A stretch of 64,000 nucleotides of DNA, taken from assembly GCA_903895255.1 (NCBI GenBank), contig CAITTG010000101.1, positions 28,991-92,990 on the forward strand, given 5' to 3'. The DNA comes from an uncultured Verrucomicrobia subdivision 3 bacterium. Lineage in GTDB: Bacteria; Verrucomicrobiota; Verrucomicrobiia; Limisphaerales; UBA11358. Made by a program: the position numbers and the translations under genes. This document shows positions 60,406 through 64,000 of the stretch, in pieces (the stretch's first letter is position 1; every line of letters begins with the position of its first letter). The notes beneath the pieces are model-generated. The model made no database searches, was not told the origin of the DNA, and worked only from the letters and a program-made list of their open reading frames with translations.

Positions 60406-61502
60406 TTTTTCGCCGGTGAGGCGAAATAATAGTCCGCAATTTTATCGGCCAGCACCCCGCCGAAGGTGGACTCGTCGGTGTTGGTCAAAATAATGATGGT
60501 CAAATGATCGTCCTGATACCACTGGTTTGCGGCCGAGAAGCCGCTCGTGACGCCCGTGTGCCAGATACTCTTGTGCGGCCGCTCGGGGTCCAGAAACCAG
60601 CCGAACCCATACGAGCCGGCGCGGTGGCCCACCCGGGTGAGCGGCTGGCCGTCGTTCGTGACCACCGGGCTCCACCAGAGCTTTTTGCTGGCGGCGCTCA
60701 GGATGCCGTCGCCTTGAATGGCCGCGTCCCACTTGGCCAAATCGCCCACAGTGGAGACAATGGTGCCGGCCGAAAATAAATCCGTGAGATCATAATCGCG
60801 GTTCTGCCAGACCTGCGTTTTTTTCCGCCAAGCATAGCCATTGGCTCGGTGCGGGATCAGGTTCTGCGGGTCGCGGTCGTAAGTGTTGGTCATTTGGAGC
60901 GGGTCCAGAATGTGCGTGTGTAAAAATTGCCAGTAGGATTGGCCGCTCACATTTTCCACGATGTAGCCGAGCAGATTGAAACCGGAATTGGAGTAGGCCC
61001 AGGCCGAGCCGGGCGGGAAGTTGAGGGGAAATTTCCCGAGCCGGGCAATAAATTCCGCCTGGGTCGCCCGTTGGCGCAGTTCAAAACCGGGCAGGCCGTC
61101 GTAATTGACAATGCCCGAGGTGTGCGAGAGCAGGTGCCGCACTTTGACGTCCGCCCAGGCGGCCGGGGTATTCGTGAGATATTTGCTGATGGGATCCTCC
61201 AGGGATACCTTGCCGGCCTCCACCAGGGTCAAGATGCAGGCGGCGGTGAATTGTTTGGTGATGGAGCCGATTTCAAACTCGGTGTCGGCGGTCACCGGCA
61301 TGGCACATTCAAGATTCGCGGTGCCGGCGTAAATGGACTCGACGGGCTGGCCGTCTTTGAGGACGAGACAGGCCACGCCGGGCACGTGGTGGGCGGCCAT
61401 TTCGCCGCGGACCAAGGTTTCCACCTCGTCCGCGCACAGGGCTCGCGCCGGTAATAATATGATCAACAGGGCCGCTCCTAATACGCCAACACAGTGCCTC
61501 AT
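60402..61502 (-). CDS. Exported serine beta-lactamase-like hydrolase (class C type)
   Basis: The 366-residue protein has a signal peptide ending RALCAD, then the catalytic motifs SITK (SxxK, in FEIGSITKQFTAACIL), YSN (AWAYSNSGFNLLGYI) and HTG (SIWHTGVTSGFSAA). This is the beta-lactamase/D-Ala peptidase fold (PF00144). It may be an esterase, peptidase or lactamase; specificity is unknown. Operon mates (a BioF-like enzyme and an LD-carboxypeptidase) suggest a role around small peptides or wall pieces. Confidence 0.88.
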   Translation of the reverse strand: MRHCVGVLGAALLIILLPARALCADEVETLVRGEMAAHHVPGVACLVLKDGQPVESIYAGTANLECAMPVTADTEFEIGSITKQFTAACILTLVEAGKVSLEDPISKYLTNTPAAWADVKVRHLLSHTSGIVNYDGLPGFELRQRATQAEFIARLGKFPLNFPPGSAWAYSNSGFNLLGYIVENVSGQSYWQFLHTHILDPLQMTNTYDRDPQNLIPHRANGYAWRKKTQVWQNRDYDLTDLFSAGTIVSTVGDLAKWDAAIQGDGILSAASKKLWWSPVVTNDGQPLTRVGHRAGSYGFGWFLDPERPHKSIWHTGVTSGFSAANQWYQDDHLTIIILTNTDESTFGGVLADKIADYYFASPAKK

Positions 61503-61733
61503 GCAAAAAAGCTAGACGCCACGGTGGTAAAAGACCAGCGGGAACTGCCCCGGCGGTGGCAAAGGCTGCGGGAGGGGGGGGTTGACGAAGTTTGACGAAA
61601 TTTACCCATATTTGAATTTAACCGACTTGCTTCTAATTACTTGCGACGTTTTTGGCGGGGTTGATGGAGGTTGACACCGCGCCGGGGTGATTTGTTTCAG
61701 CGACCGATGAACGCCGATGGCCGCAAAAAATTT

Positions 61734-61810
61734 CACCTTGAATCACCTTGAATCACCTTGAATCACCTTGAATCACCTTGAATAGGCTTGAATGACCTTT
61801 AATGAGCTTG
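61734..61810. repeat. 10-bp tandem repeat
   Basis: The unit AATCACCTTG is repeated with four perfect copies (61741-61780), a half copy before them, and three decaying copies after (AATAGGCTTG, AATGACCTTT, AATGAGCTTG). The period of ten matches the helical turn. The 571-base gap 61503-62073 holds this array, a GGGTTGACGAAGTTTGACGA-type short repeat near 61580, and no gene. Confidence 0.85.
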
Positions 61811-62073
61811 AAGGGAAAGGCGGCGCGAGGCACGAGGCGCGGGGTCCGAGGCGGGGAATTTAGGTTCCCACCGGGTGGGTGGGATATGTCAAAGAGCCAA
61901 CGTCGCAGACAGCTCAAGCGGACAACGTCTCCGCACGGCAAAGGTCATCGCCGATGGGGGCTGACAGTCCCAGCCACAGGCGGAGAATAGCATCAATTGA
62001 TGAGTTGTCAAATTCAAATTGACCGCAAAAGATTATCGCCAAGGTCACAAGGTAAAAGGCTGTTCGCACAAAG

Positions 62074-63078
62074 TTAAAAACCAGAAAACCTGCGGGCCCG
62101 GGGCCAGTGATACTCATGAATGGTTCGGGTGCCCGTAAGGTGTTCAACCGGAGCCTTCAGCACTAAGTCAATTTCCGCAGTCAGGTGGATTGGACGTAAA
62201 CGAACATTGCACGCTTTCGGATCGATGCTGAATCGCTCGTCAAACCTCTTGTCAAGTGCCTTTGACTGTTGAGGTAATTTTTCTGCTTTGGCAATCAATG
62301 AAGCTTTGTCAAGGACTGCACTTTCTGGCTTGTAATTCCCAAGCAATTGTTGAACAGCTTCCTTATGAACATAGTGATTTGGGCTACGAAAGAAATATCC
62401 TATCGTGTTTCGCAAAATATGGTAATCCAGTTTGGATTTAGGCTTAACGTGATCTTCCAATAGCTTTTTCCAGGCGGAATAAGCTCGTTGACTGTTTTTT
62501 GCGTCATCTGTTAACTCCGTGAGTTCGAGGAAATCCTTCCACCAAAATCTCCTGAACTGCGAGCTTGAGTCATAAATTGACACCTCTCCTACCAACCACT
62601 TGTCGTCTTCCTGGCTAAGTTCACACAGGCATGTTTTCAGCAAACGATTCTTTTCGAACGGAAAGCCTGAATCCTTTTTCCATGTAGCCCGGTTCAAGAA
62701 GCTTACCTGCTCTAGTTTAGCCAGCAGAATGAACGGTTGGCCGTCCATTTCAAAGAATAGCGTTAAGAGGTCACCTGCTTGAACTTTTATCGTTCCGGCT
62801 TCAACTTCCTTTTGTTTCTGAGACAGCCGCTTAGCAAGCACATCCGCAGCCACATCGAATTCCATTGGATTTGGTAGCGTGCTGAGCTTGGCTTTGGCCT
62901 CCGGCTCCCGCTCTGCCTCAAAAATAAATTTGCGAACCGTTGTTTCATCTTTCAAAAACCGAAGAAGTTCACCGAGGTATTCGCTTACAGCGGTTGAATC
63001 GTTGTTCAATTGACGAACCGGATCACCGTCATCCTCCGGAATATGGTGAAACGAAAACTGCTTTACGACATGGGCCAT
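62074..63078 (-). CDS. NdpA-like nucleoid-associated protein, A+T-richer
   Basis: The 334-residue protein has QLNNDSTAVSEYLGELLRFL, DVLAKRLSQKQKEVEAGTI and QAGDLLTLFFEMDGQPFILL, with a C-terminal half including DKRFDERFSIDPKACNVRLR. The layout and length resemble the 37-kDa nucleoid-associated protein family (PF04245), though similarity is only moderate to my eye. It has no signal peptide. Codon use is A/T-richer than the neighbours, which points to acquisition. It stands alone inside the possible island that ends at the tRNA fragment. Confidence 0.5.
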   Translation of the reverse strand: MAHVVKQFSFHHIPEDDGDPVRQLNNDSTAVSEYLGELLRFLKDETTVRKFIFEAEREPEAKAKLSTLPNPMEFDVAADVLAKRLSQKQKEVEAGTIKVQAGDLLTLFFEMDGQPFILLAKLEQVSFLNRATWKKDSGFPFEKNRLLKTCLCELSQEDDKWLVGEVSIYDSSSQFRRFWWKDFLELTELTDDAKNSQRAYSAWKKLLEDHVKPKSKLDYHILRNTIGYFFRSPNHYVHKEAVQQLLGNYKPESAVLDKASLIAKAEKLPQQSKALDKRFDERFSIDPKACNVRLRPIHLTAEIDLVLKAPVEHLTGTRTIHEYHWPRARRFSGF

Positions 63079-63285
63079 AATCTCAGTTTGTTTAGTTTTT
63101 AACTACCCAATGGTCATTAATATCAATTCTTGACGATGCCAGCAAAGCCGCCGCCTGGGTTGCCGTGAGCACCGGCTGAACAGCCGGTTCAGCCCATCGA
63201 GACCTGGCCAACACAATTCATTAAATTCACAGCCAGAATTAATGGCACTGTGCGGCAATCAAGTTTAAAGCCAAACTGTAAAAGT

Positions 63286-63324
63286 GCTCATTACTCCTAC
63301 GAATTTGAGCTCGCCGTAATGAGC
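63286..63324. repeat. 9-bp inverted repeat in the island border
   Basis: Arms GCTCATTAC and GTAATGAGC are separated by 21 bases. It lies 170 bases from the tRNA fragment. It may be a recombinase arm site or remnant; that is guesswork. Otherwise 63079-63493 contains no gene, only a double TTGTATCCCG near 63372. Confidence 0.3.
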
Positions 63325-63493
63325 CCCTGCAAATCTAGTCGTTGTCGGTAAATGCCCATTGTATCCCGAATTGTATCCCGCAGCCGTGAAAAAGGGGCCA
63401 AAACAGGCCAAAATGGTTGTTTTCGATTTGGGGGGTGTCTACTCAAGACCCTTTATTTCCAAGGGTTTCCGTGCAAGTCCTTGTGATTAAGCG

Positions 63494-63535
63494 AGATTTA
63501 CAGTCTGCCCCCGTTGGCCACTTGGGTAACCTACC
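63494..63535 (-). tRNA. Partial tRNA-Tyr (GTA anticodon), 5' half only
   Basis: On the minus strand the 42 bases begin with the acceptor strand GGTAGGT and continue TACCCAAGTGGCCAACGGGG (D arm) and GCAGACTGTAAATCT (anticodon arm with loop CTGTAAA, anticodon GTA). They align position by position with bacterial tRNA-Tyr. After TCT the next bases are CGCTTAATC, so the anticodon stem is only partly closed. There is no variable arm, T arm or matching acceptor strand. It is therefore a truncated gene, probably an att scar. Confidence 0.8.
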
Positions 63536-64000
63536 ATAGCCGGAACTCAATCCGGTACCGGGAAATGTTCCGGGTCCGGTTGCTTGGTTGCATCATATCC
63601 GCCCGCCAGCCCGCTGCCAAGCGCGCAGAATCATGCCACCCACGGTGCCAGAGGAAAAAAAACCGCCAGTCGCGTCGCTCAAGACGGCAAATGGCAGACA
63701 ATCCCACCGGGCCCGCTCCTGCGGACAATCCGACCGTGAAACCCCATCCTGCCATGAAATCCCCGCCACGGCAAGCTTTTCATGACCCCCATTTTCAGAC
63801 CGGGCCCATCTTCCTGGACCCGAGCGCCCATCGGCGGCGTTCTCGGCGCGCGGGTCTGTGACCCATAAGCATTAACCTTAAACGTTGAGCCTGTTTTAAG
63901 GTATTGCCCGGCATCAACTCTGCGTTCTCTGCGACTCTGCGCGCGCCGTTTTAAGTGCCTTGGCCGGAGGTATCCGGCTCCGCCGGCCGCCCCTTAACGA
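63536..64000. other. Gene-poor end region with short repeats
   Basis: I see no convincing gene here. A small frame near 63691-63861 (MADNPTGPAPADNPTV) lacks a start signal and family. A GGGTC-TGT-GACCC hairpin near 63845-63864 echoes the repeat at 36985 and 37350, and CTCTGCG occurs three times at about 63918-63942, another scattered short repeat. Confidence 0.5.

Noticed and set aside
61734..61810. CRISPR-like array
   Set aside because: Units are ten bases with no spacers and no cas genes in the window.
63691..63861. Small protein with Pro/Asn-rich start
   Set aside because: No ribosome site, no family, and the end overlaps an intergenic repeat.

Overview
This is a GC-rich Gram-negative chromosome segment. 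The best guess is Verrucomicrobiota, of the Pedosphaera/Limisphaera kind. The guess rests on the mix of two PEP-CTERM proteins, many signal peptides and lipoproteins, an Ig-repeat polysaccharide lyase, DUF2950/DUF3300 partners, palindromic ATCTGCG-type intergenic repeats and an aa3 oxidase operon with small extra membrane proteins. It is inference; no rRNA marker is present.

Layout. 1-2.5 kb (minus): a lipoprotein start, DUF2950 and DUF3300. 2.7-13 kb (plus): a K+ channel, then a long envelope cluster of two beta-barrels, a DUF481 protein, a lipoprotein, two PqiA halves, a three-MCE PqiB, PqiC, a DUF4239 protein and a second channel-like protein. 13-15.8 kb (minus): an EgtD-like methyltransferase overlapping an MNT nucleotidyltransferase, a Sel1-repeat protein and a BrnT/BrnA toxin-antitoxin pair. 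15.8-23.9 kb (minus): heme A synthesis genes and a complete aa3 cytochrome oxidase with SCO and DUF420 assembly factors, headed by a cupredoxin gene. A CRP-like palindrome and a structured leader lie in the divergent region next to the first PEP-CTERM gene. 24.7-28.6 kb: a toxin whose antitoxin has a nonsense codon, a TPM-TPM-LemA unit, and a second PEP-CTERM gene behind a clear sigma-54 promoter. 28.8-31.6 kb (mostly minus): ribH, slyX, an aldo/keto reductase, a VOC protein and a broken AbrB antitoxin. 31.6-37 kb (plus): an A+T-richer lipoprotein, a LeuC-type dehydratase, an orphan HicB and a glycosyltransferase-PHP fusion.

37-46 kb: duplicated intergenic repeats, addB without addA, class II aldolase, an Hsp20 gene behind three sigma-54-like motifs, cytochrome c, a Tat phosphoesterase, and an ECF sigma/anti-sigma pair. 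46-54.4 kb: pyrF, a sugar-nucleotide epimerase, an amidase, ubiX-ubiA, a transglutaminase, pyrE and a dipeptide epimerase. 54.8-61.5 kb: a 1171-residue Ig/pectate-lyase protein, then a tightly overlapped minus-strand unit (serine hydrolase, BioF-like enzyme, LD-carboxypeptidase). 61.5-64 kb: an A+T-richer tract with a 10-bp tandem repeat and an NdpA-like gene, bounded by the 5' half of a tRNA-Tyr gene. That half gene looks like an integration scar.

Themes are envelope biogenesis, respiration and several decayed toxin-antitoxin loci. No CRISPR array, rRNA, complete tRNA or transposase was found. The most unusual items are the tRNA-Tyr half, the expanded Pqi cluster, the glycosyltransferase-PHP fusion, the MNT-methyltransferase overlap, the toxin with a nonsense-bearing antitoxin, and the sigma-54 and palindromic control regions.
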